Source: UBA961 sp049317525 (GTDB lineage: Bacteria > Bacteroidota > Ignavibacteria > Kapaibacteriales > UBA961). Taken from it: a DNA stretch of 64,000 bases. Both the position numbers and the translations under genes were made by a program. Location: contig JBMOIC010000009.1 in assembly GCA_049317525.1 (NCBI GenBank), positions 1 through 64,000 on the forward strand, in the 5' to 3' direction. Below the pieces are notes generated by a model that was not told the origin of the DNA, did no database searches, and saw nothing but the letters and a program-made list of their open reading frames with translations. This document shows, piece after piece, positions 47,061 to 56,736 of the stretch; the first letter of the stretch is position 1; the number at the start of each line of letters is the position of its first letter.

Positions 47061-48221
47061 TTAAGTTTTTACTATAAATTTACCTCGTAAATAAGAAGTG
47101 ATTGGCTTCTCGAATGCAATATGAACAATAAACGCTATGAAGGCAAAACTCATATAACTAATCAAAGCTGCTAATAAAAAATGTATGTTTTGTGCTTCTA
47201 CATACATTTGCAAACCCATCGATGCATTGGGAATGCCAGGTAGGGCTATAAATTGTATCACATATAAAGCAAAAGAACTTTCACCCAGTAATATGAAAAG
47301 TTTAGAAGATAATATTGTGTTTAATAAACCACCTGAATGCAAACCATAAAATAAGATAGAGGCCCCAAGTGGAATTCCTGCAAAAGCCCAAACAGACATC
47401 TTATTAAGCCCTGCTGAATTTGGGCCACCTTGCATGATGATAAACTGAAGAGAAAAAATCAATAATATAATCCCTATGCTTGAGATAATATCTCCATGTT
47501 TAGATTTTTGTGGTGGAAAATATCTTGCAATTGTAGCTATCAACATACCTGCTACAAAATCAGACATCCTACCAAAAATAGTCATCGTTAAAGCATCTTT
47601 ATCCCATTTTCCAAACCAATACATAATCATGTCTTGATATAATCCAACCGAACCCCTAGAAAATGCAATGCTACCAATCCACAATACTATCATCATGATA
47701 AAGAATAGTGAATATTTCTTTATGATAGAGGTATAGCTATGAAGCTTTGCAAAAACTGCATCAGAAAGAAGTGCACAGGAATAAATCAAAAATGGAGCAA
47801 TAAGATAATAGCTTTCCTCTATAGTTAATGACCACATTGGGGCATTTATAGACATTCTATATGCAGGGAACCATGAGTGAATAAGTAGTATATGAGTGAT
47901 AATATTTGCATAGCTAAATACTCCTATATTAGAAATGATACAAATCATTGTAACTACTGTAGTTAAAGGATAAATTCTTATGATCCTTCTTTTCAGATAA
48001 TCTGTCCAAGAAAATGTACCATGTAATAATGTATCTGCATATAAATGTGTAAATAGATATCCCGAAAGTGCAAAAAATATATTGACACCAATCCATCCAT
48101 AATGCATAATAGGATATGTATCTTGTACATGATAATGAATCATATGTCCTAAAAAGACAATTCCAGCTGCTATTGCTCTGATACCTGTTAAAGAGGGAAT
48201 ATGTAAGGATTTGTGATTCAT
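47061..48221 (-). CDS. Acyltransferase 3 family membrane protein
   Basis: About 386 residues with ten hydrophobic helices. The start (MNHKSLHIPSLTGIRAIAA) and the RxxAxxxVFLGH region with His in LGHMIHYH are the acyltransferase-3 hallmarks, and FFALSGYLFTHLY is the next. Members transfer acyl groups to surface sugars, using acyl-CoA. The ATG at 48221 is chosen over an in-frame TTG eight codons upstream. Substrate unknown. Confidence 0.92.
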   Translation of the reverse strand: MNHKSLHIPSLTGIRAIAAGIVFLGHMIHYHVQDTYPIMHYGWIGVNIFFALSGYLFTHLYADTLLHGTFSWTDYLKRRIIRIYPLTTVVTMICIISNIGVFSYANIITHILLIHSWFPAYRMSINAPMWSLTIEESYYLIAPFLIYSCALLSDAVFAKLHSYTSIIKKYSLFFIMMIVLWIGSIAFSRGSVGLYQDMIMYWFGKWDKDALTMTIFGRMSDFVAGMLIATIARYFPPQKSKHGDIISSIGIILLIFSLQFIIMQGGPNSAGLNKMSVWAFAGIPLGASILFYGLHSGGLLNTILSSKLFILLGESSFALYVIQFIALPGIPNASMGLQMYVEAQNIHFLLAALISYMSFAFIAFIVHIAFEKPITSYLRGKFIVKT

Positions 48222-48290
48222 ATAATGATATATAGGGGAGAACAAGTAAGATAAAGGTAAATCGATATAAAAAACTGGAAATCATTCAGC

Positions 48291-50531
48291 TTACTGTTTT
48301 TTATATTCCCGTGGAATTGAAAAGATGATAGAACTTCCTTTGCCTTGCTCTGATTTAACGGAAATACTACCGTGATGAAGTTCTGCTACTTTTTGCATAA
48401 TCATTGTGCCAATACCATAGCCACCCAAACTTTTTTTTGTCGTGAAATATGGTTTCATCATATTTTCTCTTGTGATATTATCCATTCCTATTCCATTATC
48501 AGTTATGGTAAAGTACACATTCTCTTTATCATAAGAACAAGATAACTCCACAATCCCTTCCTTTTTTTGCAATGCCCGAATGCCATTTTCGACAGCATTT
48601 CTTAATGCTCGAGTTAGTTTTATTGGGTCACATTCAAAAATGAGGTTTTTTCCATTAGATAATAGTTTTACATTGGGAAATAAGGCATCATCAAATTCTG
48701 TAATGACATTCCGGCAAAGAACAAGTGCATCATTTTGAGATATATTGGGTTCTTCATCACGGCCAACAGACAAAATATCTCTTACTCTCTGCATTAGCAA
48801 TGAACTTTGAAGAAGTATTTTCTTTTTTCTTTCTTGATCTGGTTTGGAGTGTTCAACATTAATCTGTTGGGCATTTAATAAAATGATCGAAAGATTTGTT
48901 TGCATATCATGAGATAATTGAGCCCAATTTGTAAGCCTTTTTCTTTCTAATTCTTCTGTGATATCAAATCCAGTTAGTATTAATCCTGAGAAATTTCCGC
49001 TAACACTTATTAATGGAGTTGCAGACCAAATCATTTCTTGATCTCCATTTTGCGATTCTATATGAATCTTTTGATGTAATGGAGTTTGATGTAATAATGC
49101 TTCTTCTATAAATGTTAATACATTATGAAATCCGGGCTTTTGACAATAAAATCTGATATGTTGATGTAAAGGAATATCTGCAGTAATGTGTAAAATATCT
49201 CTAGCTGTGGCATTTGTTCTATTTAACATCCCTTTTGCATCTATGCCAAGAATAAGTCCGATTCCACTTAATTCCATACTTGCTGATAAGAATCTTTTTT
49301 GTCTTGCATAACCCCTAAAAAGATAATAAAGCAGAATACATCCACATACAGAAATTATATACCAGATTGAATTTGAAGCGATCGTTTTAATCCACCAAAA
49401 ATAATCTTCGCTTTTTAACACTATCATATAATCTGATTGTGAAGAAATCAATAGTTGATTATCTATCGGGATAATCTTGGGTATTGAACCTTCGAATACT
49501 CTCATTTTTCCTAGACGGCTTGCTGCGATTAAGGAAAATGCTTCAGATTCCATATCAATGGTACAGATATGATTAGAAAAAAGTGCATACATAACATTAT
49601 CTGATATAGATAATGAAATTGGTGATAAACACTCTTCCGGTAATTGATTTTTCTTTGGATTTCCATTCAAACTTGATACGACAAAAGAAAATTGTCCAGC
49701 TTCATTTTCTTCTATCCATGCAAGTTGTATCGCATGTTGCTCATCTTCTCGTAAACAGCATAATTGCGGAATACACGGTAAAAAAACCATGTTTTGTTTT
49801 CCATTCTTAATAGAATACACAAAGCCAGAACTTGCCGAACCAGATGCATTTCCTAATACCAATACATGATCATTGATATGCTGAATTTTATATGTAGTTC
49901 CTAATGAGGAAAAAGGGAATTCAAATAATATATTTCCATTACATGTTACTTTTTGAAGAATTACTCCGCCCCCAGCTTTTATCAATAAATATGCACCCAA
50001 TGGATAAGATTCAACGGTAAGAACTTGTTGAGAAATTATGGTATGCTGTAAAGTATTTATATCAATAGATAATAGATTGCTCCCATAGACAAGCAATGCC
50101 TTACCTGTAGTAGTATCAATAGAAATCCATTTGGTTGCATCAATTATCGATTGCTTTGGTAATAGTTCCGATTTAAGGATATTCCCTTTAATATCACATA
50201 AAAATAGCCTTGGAAGATTCCCATTTGTACTAACTAAAAAAGTATTTTTATGAACACTAATAATATCCTGTGGGGCAGATGGAAGCATGAGTAATTGTTC
50301 ATCTACCGAAAGTAGATTATTACTTATGCTAATCATATTATTACTTTTCCCTAAAATACTGGATGCAAATAAGCGATAAATCAGATGATTCTCTTTATCT
50401 AAATGCCATTGAATACCATTACCATTTTTTTGAATAGAATAGTTTATAGGATAAAATTGAGTAGCAAGTACATTCAATTGAAAGTACATATGAATGCTTA
50501 TACATAATACTATGCAATAGATTGCTCTCAA
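48291..50531 (-). CDS. Sensor histidine kinase with extracytoplasmic propeller-like domain and PAS
   Basis: 746 residues. A signal peptide is followed by about 370 extracytoplasmic residues with repeating beta segments, probably a propeller. A membrane helix lies at 388-405, a PAS domain at about 415-525, His541 in the H-box (LSHDMQTNL), the N-box around Asn645/Asn649, G1 DNGIGMD (678-684) and G2 GGYGIG (703-708). It is a hybrid-less kinase; no response regulator is adjacent. The start appears to be TTG, two bases after the TolC stop, because it gives the whole signal peptide. It may sense an envelope or export-linked signal. Partner unknown. Confidence 0.9.
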   Translation of the reverse strand: MRAIYCIVLCISIHMYFQLNVLATQFYPINYSIQKNGNGIQWHLDKENHLIYRLFASSILGKSNNMISISNNLLSVDEQLLMLPSAPQDIISVHKNTFLVSTNGNLPRLFLCDIKGNILKSELLPKQSIIDATKWISIDTTTGKALLVYGSNLLSIDINTLQHTIISQQVLTVESYPLGAYLLIKAGGGVILQKVTCNGNILFEFPFSSLGTTYKIQHINDHVLVLGNASGSASSGFVYSIKNGKQNMVFLPCIPQLCCLREDEQHAIQLAWIEENEAGQFSFVVSSLNGNPKKNQLPEECLSPISLSISDNVMYALFSNHICTIDMESEAFSLIAASRLGKMRVFEGSIPKIIPIDNQLLISSQSDYMIVLKSEDYFWWIKTIASNSIWYIISVCGCILLYYLFRGYARQKRFLSASMELSGIGLILGIDAKGMLNRTNATARDILHITADIPLHQHIRFYCQKPGFHNVLTFIEEALLHQTPLHQKIHIESQNGDQEMIWSATPLISVSGNFSGLILTGFDITEELERKRLTNWAQLSHDMQTNLSIILLNAQQINVEHSKPDQERKKKILLQSSLLMQRVRDILSVGRDEEPNISQNDALVLCRNVITEFDDALFPNVKLLSNGKNLIFECDPIKLTRALRNAVENGIRALQKKEGIVELSCSYDKENVYFTITDNGIGMDNITRENMMKPYFTTKKSLGGYGIGTMIMQKVAELHHGSISVKSEQGKGSSIIFSIPREYKKQ

Positions 50532-50533
50532 TG

Positions 50534-51868
50534 TTAGGGTGTCCTTTTTTCAAGTAATGAATTAAAATTACTGGTAATTTTCATCAATTCTGATAAAGAA
50601 AGCATCCTTTCATATTTAGCTTGAATACTTCTAAACTGGGCTTCATAAATAGATTGTTGAGTTACTCTAAAATCAAAAGAACTCATGGTTCCTTGTTTAA
50701 GTTTTTCAAGAGCTATGTCGCTATTTTTTTTGGCAATCAACACATTGTTTTCTTCAAGTTTATCAATAGCAGTATATGTATCAAAAGAACCTTTTGCAAT
50801 TCTAAATGAGGTAAGCAACAATTGTTCAAGTTCTTTGTATTGTATTCCTACATTTTCTAATTGTAAACTTGCAATTTCTTTTTTTTGAGATAAAAGGAAT
50901 CCATCTAAAACATCATATTGAGCTGTGATATTGAAACTTGCGCCTTTGGTTTGATTAGATATGACAAAAGAACCGTCATTACTAGATTGATTATAAGAAT
51001 AAGCGGTATTTAATGATAATCGAGGATATGATCTTGCTTTTACTTGTTCTAATGCTGCATCAGCAGAGATAATTCCTGCTTTTATTGACTGTAAATCTAT
51101 ATTAGACTGGATAATATTGTGTTCATTAAGCTTAGTTGAATCATAATGTATAGATGGGAAATGTGATGTCACAGTATATAGTGTGTCTTGATACCCACCC
51201 ATAAAATTATTTAATTGTAATCTTGATGCTTTATACTGTTCTACGATTCTTAATGTTGCAGTTTTATCAGATTGGAAATCTATAGAGGCTTGTAAAGTAT
51301 CTTGTTCTCCAGATCTTCCTACTGAAAAGCGTAAAACCGATAATCGCAATCGTTCTTTGGATAATTCTTCTCTAAGCAAAGATGATTGAATCATTGCTTG
51401 ATTACGAACCATTGTACAATAAGACATGATAACTTTACTGATAGTTTGCTCGATAGAAGATCGAAGTTTCAATTCTCCCATGTTTTTTAAAGCTAGCAAT
51501 CTATCATAATTGGCAAACATGCCAAAGCCATCGAATAATGTCCAATTTAATGCAATACTAGCAGAACTTTGTTTATTACCAGCACCTAAACGGTTAATTT
51601 CTTGGCCACTTAATAATGACTGATTGATATCATTTAAGCCACCAATCTGTCCTATAGTTGCTGATACCATTGGCATCATGCCAGCAGCAGCTCTTGTGGC
51701 ATTTGCTGAAGCTATTGCTGCATCATTTGCAGCAATTTTGATTGAATAAGATTGATCTAAAGTAATGTCAATTGCTTTTGTAAGCGATAAAGTATCTGCT
51801 GCTATAGCAGATATTTCATTATCTAAGCAAAAAGAAAGTACTATGATAAAGTATATATATTTGTTCAT
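50534..51868 (-). CDS. TolC-family outer-membrane efflux protein
   Basis: About 444 residues with a signal peptide (ends ISAIAADT). Two repeats of the TolC helix-strand pattern are seen (SLTKAIDITLDQSYSIKIAA and later DLQSIKAGIISADAALEQVK). TolC proteins form the outer-membrane exit duct of tripartite exporters, but no membrane-fusion or inner pump gene is in the window. The ATG overlaps the preceding stop as ATGA. The kinase gene follows after 2 bp. Confidence 0.92.
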   Translation of the reverse strand: MNKYIYFIIVLSFCLDNEISAIAADTLSLTKAIDITLDQSYSIKIAANDAAIASANATRAAAGMMPMVSATIGQIGGLNDINQSLLSGQEINRLGAGNKQSSASIALNWTLFDGFGMFANYDRLLALKNMGELKLRSSIEQTISKVIMSYCTMVRNQAMIQSSLLREELSKERLRLSVLRFSVGRSGEQDTLQASIDFQSDKTATLRIVEQYKASRLQLNNFMGGYQDTLYTVTSHFPSIHYDSTKLNEHNIIQSNIDLQSIKAGIISADAALEQVKARSYPRLSLNTAYSYNQSSNDGSFVISNQTKGASFNITAQYDVLDGFLLSQKKEIASLQLENVGIQYKELEQLLLTSFRIAKGSFDTYTAIDKLEENNVLIAKKNSDIALEKLKQGTMSSFDFRVTQQSIYEAQFRSIQAKYERMLSLSELMKITSNFNSLLEKRTP

Positions 51869-53601
51869 GGTAATGGTAACTCGATGATGATTCCATCTAA
51901 GGCCCAACGTTGTTTTACCGAGATCGTTCCTGTTTTTGCACCAATTACAAAACGTTCGGCATATAAATAGGGGAGTATATCGCCATAAGTATATGTTCCT
52001 GATTGATCTTTGTCTTCAAAAGCTTCTAAAGTATAATTACCACTTGGGATACCAGTAAATTGGAATGGTCCTTTTTTTTCGATATTAATCGAAGCTGCTA
52101 TTGTTTTATCTGCTTTTCTTAATGTAATACTATATGGCCCTATTCCAGCTTGATCTTGCAATATTCCCTGGATAGAACCTAGAAGCCGAGTGTCTTGTGT
52201 TTTAAAACGATATCGTAAAACTGTATCTTTATATGGAGTGCCTTTGCTATCTTTTAATGTAGCGCTAGAGATAGATAATGAATACCAAGTATCGCTTTCA
52301 AGGGCTGAACTTGGTTTAATATTAATAGCAGTTCCAGTATTGTTTATGATTTCTACTGGTATAGTCTTATTCCCTTGAGATAATAAAGTGGCTCGAGCAA
52401 AATTATCAATATCAATAAATGCAGAGCTTATACAATCTATAGATCCTTGAATAGGAAATCCTATAGTACTATCTTTAATAGAAATATTGATAATAGAGGG
52501 AGTTTTTACTTCTGCTTTTGGATTGATTGCAATCTCACGAAATCCCGAAGAATCAGTTAGCTTATTGCCAACTCTATCTTTTGGTAATAATGAGTCTTTA
52601 TGCATCTGAAATGCTATCGAAGAAGCTATGAAATTAGTATCATATTCTATCAGCATAGTTTGTACTGAAACGGGATTTCTATAAGCAGCAGTAGGCTTTA
52701 TTTCTGTAGAATCTTTTGAAATTGATTTTTGTATAGTATTAGCCTTTAACAAAAAGAAATATTTATCAATAGATAGGGAATCAAGTTCTTCACTGCATTG
52801 TACTTCTATAATTCCTTTAGAAATATGTCTTACAGAATAGATTAATGGAGACACAGTATCTTTAGGGGCACGGACATTGATTAGATATTGCCGAATTGAA
52901 TCTTTAAAACATTCAACTTGAGAACTAGGTATTCCGAAAGCATCAATTCCTATATCATAAAGATTGTTTTTCCATTCATCTTTGATAGCAAACATTTTGT
53001 ATTTGCCATATGGAAGAGCACTTATGGTGAATTGTCCATTTGAACCAATTTGTGTTTTATATATAGGCTGCGTTGTTGTTGGATTGGCAGAATCTGCTGC
53101 ATATAAAAAGACATAACAATCCTGGGCAAGTTGTCCAAAAAGTTGTCCAGAAATCTTCCCTGAATCTAAAACAGATCCAGATGAGAACAATAAAGTAAAT
53201 GCATTGACTGGTTTATTTCCAGCATAATCTGTAAAATCTGTTCCAACTGTTAAGGCATACGTAGTATTTTTTTCAAATGGCTTTTCAAAGTGTATGTCGA
53301 GTTCTTTTCCGCTCCATTGAGTTTCAAATGGTATTGATGGAGTAATAAATAATCCTGCAATTACTTTATTCCTATCTATATATTCACTGAATTCTAACTG
53401 AATTGATTGTACTGAAACTTGTAATGAGCCATTTACCAAGGAGCTATGAATTATTTCTGGTGGAATAGTATCTTTGGGGCCTCCGCCAGGTGGCAAAGGA
53501 TTTGCGCAACTAAACATAGAACATATACAATACAATAGAAGTCCGAAAAGTACATAACTACGGAATTTATAGAGTTGATTATATGTAGATCTATCAATCA
53601 C
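51865..53601 (-). CDS. Ig-like (SbsA/Big_5) lipoprotein
   Basis: 578 residues. The N-terminus has a lipobox at SMFSC near residue 32, followed by ANPLPPGGGPKDTIPP, the sequence typical of this FCB protein family. An SbsA-type Ig domain follows (SVQSIQLEFSEYIDRN, LYNI-like KELDIHFEKPF, then TYALTVGTDFTDYAGN) and a carboxypeptidase-regulatory-like sandwich toward the C-terminus (GIPSGNYTLEAFEDKDQSGT). The start is GTG, overlapping the maeB stop as GTGA. Probably outer-membrane anchored; function unknown. Confidence 0.85.
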   Translation of the reverse strand: MIDRSTYNQLYKFRSYVLFGLLLYCICSMFSCANPLPPGGGPKDTIPPEIIHSSLVNGSLQVSVQSIQLEFSEYIDRNKVIAGLFITPSIPFETQWSGKELDIHFEKPFEKNTTYALTVGTDFTDYAGNKPVNAFTLLFSSGSVLDSGKISGQLFGQLAQDCYVFLYAADSANPTTTQPIYKTQIGSNGQFTISALPYGKYKMFAIKDEWKNNLYDIGIDAFGIPSSQVECFKDSIRQYLINVRAPKDTVSPLIYSVRHISKGIIEVQCSEELDSLSIDKYFFLLKANTIQKSISKDSTEIKPTAAYRNPVSVQTMLIEYDTNFIASSIAFQMHKDSLLPKDRVGNKLTDSSGFREIAINPKAEVKTPSIINISIKDSTIGFPIQGSIDCISSAFIDIDNFARATLLSQGNKTIPVEIINNTGTAINIKPSSALESDTWYSLSISSATLKDSKGTPYKDTVLRYRFKTQDTRLLGSIQGILQDQAGIGPYSITLRKADKTIAASINIEKKGPFQFTGIPSGNYTLEAFEDKDQSGTYTYGDILPYLYAERFVIGAKTGTISVKQRWALDGIIIELPLP

Positions 53602-55880
53602 TTATGTCTTTCTTTTGCATTGGCCTCATCGGCACAAATTGCTGCCATACTAACAACAGCATTTACATCAGCATTTCTATCTAAAATATGGACAGGTTTA
53701 TTCATTCCAACTAATATTGGTCCTATAACTTCAGCTTCTCCGATAGTTGCCATTAATTTATATGAGATATTTGCCGAATTTAAATCTGGGAAAATCAAAA
53801 CATTGGCATCACCATTAATTGCGCTAAAGCTAAAATGTTCTTCTGCTTTCCCGATTGCAACGGCAGTATCTGCTTGCATTTCACCATCTATTATTAATCC
53901 TGGCATTCTTTGTTTAGCCAAAGCGACGGCATTTCTCATGGTTTTTGCTGATTCATCGGCAGAAGAGCCAAAATCGCTAAAAGAGATCATAGCAACTTTT
54001 GGTTGCATATCAAATCGTTTTGCAGCTTCGGCAGTCATAATTGCAATATCAGCTAATTCTTCGGCATTAGGATGTTGATTCATCGTTGCATCTGCAAAGA
54101 AAATGGTATCACCTCTTTTACTAATAACTGCTTGAATACCTGCTACTCTTGAATAGCGTGAATCTGTTCCGATAATTTCTAATACTGGACGAATTGTTTC
54201 ATCATAACGTAAATTGACTCCAGAAATTAAGCCATCAACCTTTCCTGATTCAAGCATCATGGCACCATATTCTATTCTTCTTCTTACGATTCTTCTGGCT
54301 TGAGCCATTGTCATCCCTTTTCGCTGTCTATTGTGGGTTAACATAGTTGCATATTCTTCTAAATGTTCAAGATTAAGAACATTTACTATTTCCATTCCAT
54401 CAAGAGAAATTTCATGTTGAGAAGCTAGTTCATGTATTTTATGTTCTTCACCTAATAATACTGGAATTGCAATGCCATTTTGAATAATAATATCTGCTGC
54501 TCGAAGAACTTTTAGTTCATCACCCTCGGTAAACAGAATTCTTTTTTTATTTCTGGATTTTTGAAGTCCATTTATAATTCCAGAGATAAACTGTCTAACT
54601 TTTGTTTGTTTAGATTCTAAAGATGCTCTATACTGCTCGATATCAAATTCTGTTATTCTAGCTGCTCCAGAAAGTACAGCTGCTTCGGCAACAGCAGGTG
54701 ATACATATAATAAAACACGATTATCTAATGGTTTTGGAATGATGTATTCTTTGCCATAAATAATAGGTTCGCCTCCATAGGCTCTTACAACAGAGTCAGG
54801 AACTGGTTCTTTAGCAAGTTTTGCTAAACCTTGAACGGCTGCTATTTTCATCTCATCATTTATTGCTCTAGCACGTACATCTAAAGCACCACGGAAAATA
54901 AATGGAAATCCTAATACATTATTGACTTGATTTGGATAATCACTTCTACCAGTAGCCATAATAATATCTTGTCTAACAGATATTGCATCTTCATAGCAAA
55001 TCTCTGGATCTGGATTTGCTAAAGCGAATACAATTGGATTTGGTAACATTGATGCAATCATCTCTTTGCTTACAAGGCCAGCAGAACTTAAACCAAGAAA
55101 TACATCAGCTTTACGCATAATATCTTCTAAAGAGGCAGGCCCATCTCCATTAGAAAATTCAACTTTTGTTTCTGTCATATCTGTATCTCTACCCGGATAG
55201 ATCAATCCTTTTCTATCACATAAAAAGATATTCTTTTTTTGTACCCCTAATTTCTCATACATTCTACAACAAGCTATAGCACTTGCACCAGCTCCACTTA
55301 CAGCTACGATGATGTCTGACAACTGTTTACCTTGAATTTCACAAGCATTTAATAAAGCAGCCCCACTTATAATTGCAGTACCATGTTGATCATCATGCAT
55401 AATAGGAATTTGCATTCTTTTTTGCAGTTCTGTTTCTATATAAAAGCATTCTGGTGCTTTGATATCTTCTAGATTTATTCCACCGAATGTTGGCTCTAAA
55501 TTTACTACTGTATTAATAAACTCATCTGGATCTTGTGTTGTAATTTCAATATCAAAAACATCGATATCGGCAAACTTTTTAAAAAGAACACCTTTACCTT
55601 CAAATACTGGTTTGCCAGCAGCGGCACCAATATTACCTAAACCTAGAACAGCAGTCCCATTCGATATGACGCCAACTAGATTACCTTTGGCTGTATATTC
55701 ATATACTAAATCTTCATTGGCAGCAATTGCTAAACAGGGTTCTGCAACCCCTGGAGAATATGCTAGCGAAAGGTCAAACTGTGTTGTAAGTGGTTTGGTA
55801 GGAACAACTTCGATTTTTCCTTTCCTTCCGGATGAATGATATTCTAAAGCTTCTTCGCGACGGATTTTTCTTTTGGTCAT
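53598..55880 (-). CDS. maeB: NADP-dependent malic enzyme MaeB (malic enzyme fused to phosphotransacetylase-like domain)
   Basis: About 760 residues. Oxidatively decarboxylates malate to pyruvate, giving NADPH. The first 420 residues are the malic enzyme (LAYSPGVAEPCLAI, IMHDDQHGTAII, VAVSGAGASAIACCR for NADP binding); the last 330 are the Pta-like regulatory domain (RILFTEGDELKVLRAADII, later VISKRGDTIFFADATMNQHP). The start is the ATG at 55880; an in-frame TTG lies eight codons upstream. It overlaps the Ig lipoprotein gene by GTGA, an unusual pairing of a central enzyme with envelope genes. Confidence 0.97.
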   Translation of the reverse strand: MTKRKIRREEALEYHSSGRKGKIEVVPTKPLTTQFDLSLAYSPGVAEPCLAIAANEDLVYEYTAKGNLVGVISNGTAVLGLGNIGAAAGKPVFEGKGVLFKKFADIDVFDIEITTQDPDEFINTVVNLEPTFGGINLEDIKAPECFYIETELQKRMQIPIMHDDQHGTAIISGAALLNACEIQGKQLSDIIVAVSGAGASAIACCRMYEKLGVQKKNIFLCDRKGLIYPGRDTDMTETKVEFSNGDGPASLEDIMRKADVFLGLSSAGLVSKEMIASMLPNPIVFALANPDPEICYEDAISVRQDIIMATGRSDYPNQVNNVLGFPFIFRGALDVRARAINDEMKIAAVQGLAKLAKEPVPDSVVRAYGGEPIIYGKEYIIPKPLDNRVLLYVSPAVAEAAVLSGAARITEFDIEQYRASLESKQTKVRQFISGIINGLQKSRNKKRILFTEGDELKVLRAADIIIQNGIAIPVLLGEEHKIHELASQHEISLDGMEIVNVLNLEHLEEYATMLTHNRQRKGMTMAQARRIVRRRIEYGAMMLESGKVDGLISGVNLRYDETIRPVLEIIGTDSRYSRVAGIQAVISKRGDTIFFADATMNQHPNAEELADIAIMTAEAAKRFDMQPKVAMISFSDFGSSADESAKTMRNAVALAKQRMPGLIIDGEMQADTAVAIGKAEEHFSFSAINGDANVLIFPDLNSANISYKLMATIGEAEVIGPILVGMNKPVHILDRNADVNAVVSMAAICADEANAKERHK

Positions 55881-55922
55881 CTTTGTATCTTGGTATAAAA
55901 ACAATTTTCTTGTGTGGTGTAT

Positions 55923-56714
55923 TTACTGCATTCTAGCTTCCAAGCGGAAACGTTTGATAAATTCTGTTACAGTTGGATTTTCGGTTGATTGTAATTGATG
56001 GGCATCGCCCTCAAAGCAAACAAGGCCTTTATCTAGCATTGCAACATGATCGGCGATATTAAAAACAGAGAACATATCATGAGTTATAACTAATGAGGTG
56101 ATGCTTAGTTTTTTTGATAGTTCTAAGATTAACTTATCAATTTGTTCTGAATTTACGGGGTCTAGTCCTGTAGTTGGCTCATCATAAAAAATATATTCGG
56201 GGCTACCTACTAAAGCACGAGCAACGCTTACTCTTTTTTTCATACCTCCAGATAAATCACTTGGCTTCTTATTAGATAAGATTGCAAATTCTTTTTCAAA
56301 ATTAGGTGTTCCATTTTCAGTAATATCTGGTAATAATCCTACAGAAGCAAGTGCTCTTCTGGCTTCTATATTAAGAATTTCTTGATCTCTTTCACCATGC
56401 TCATATAGGCTAATGATAACATTTTGATACACCGTCATCGAGTCAAATAGGGCAGCACCTTGAAACACATAGCCAATTTTTTGACGTATATTAAAAAGGT
56501 TATGTTTAGACATAGTAGCTACTGATTTACCATCAATCAGTACATCTCCTTGATCTTGTTTTAGGAGTCCTACGATATGTTTTAATAATACTGATTTACC
56601 ACATCCGGATTTTCCTATGATACACATAGTTGCTCCGGTAGGTATTGTAAGATTAATACCGTTTAGTACTTGTTTACTTCCAAATGCTTTATGGAGATTT
56701 TTTAATTCTATCAT
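55923..56714 (-). CDS. ABC transporter ATP-binding protein, MlaF-like
   Basis: 263 residues with Walker A GKSGCGKS (34-41), signature LSGGM (154-158) and Walker B IFYDEP (175-180), plus the typical Q-loop FQGAALFDSMTVYQNV and MlaF-type length and C-terminal phrase FEGDAHQLQSTENPTVTEFI. MlaF drives MlaE-linked phospholipid transport between the membranes. No MlaE permease or MlaD MCE gene is in the window, so the partner must be elsewhere. It lies between TamB and MaeB. Confidence 0.92.
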   Translation of the reverse strand: MIELKNLHKAFGSKQVLNGINLTIPTGATMCIIGKSGCGKSVLLKHIVGLLKQDQGDVLIDGKSVATMSKHNLFNIRQKIGYVFQGAALFDSMTVYQNVIISLYEHGERDQEILNIEARRALASVGLLPDITENGTPNFEKEFAILSNKKPSDLSGGMKKRVSVARALVGSPEYIFYDEPTTGLDPVNSEQIDKLILELSKKLSITSLVITHDMFSVFNIADHVAMLDKGLVCFEGDAHQLQSTENPTVTEFIKRFRLEARMQ

Positions 56715-56736
56715 TGTTTTTTACATTATCTTACTT

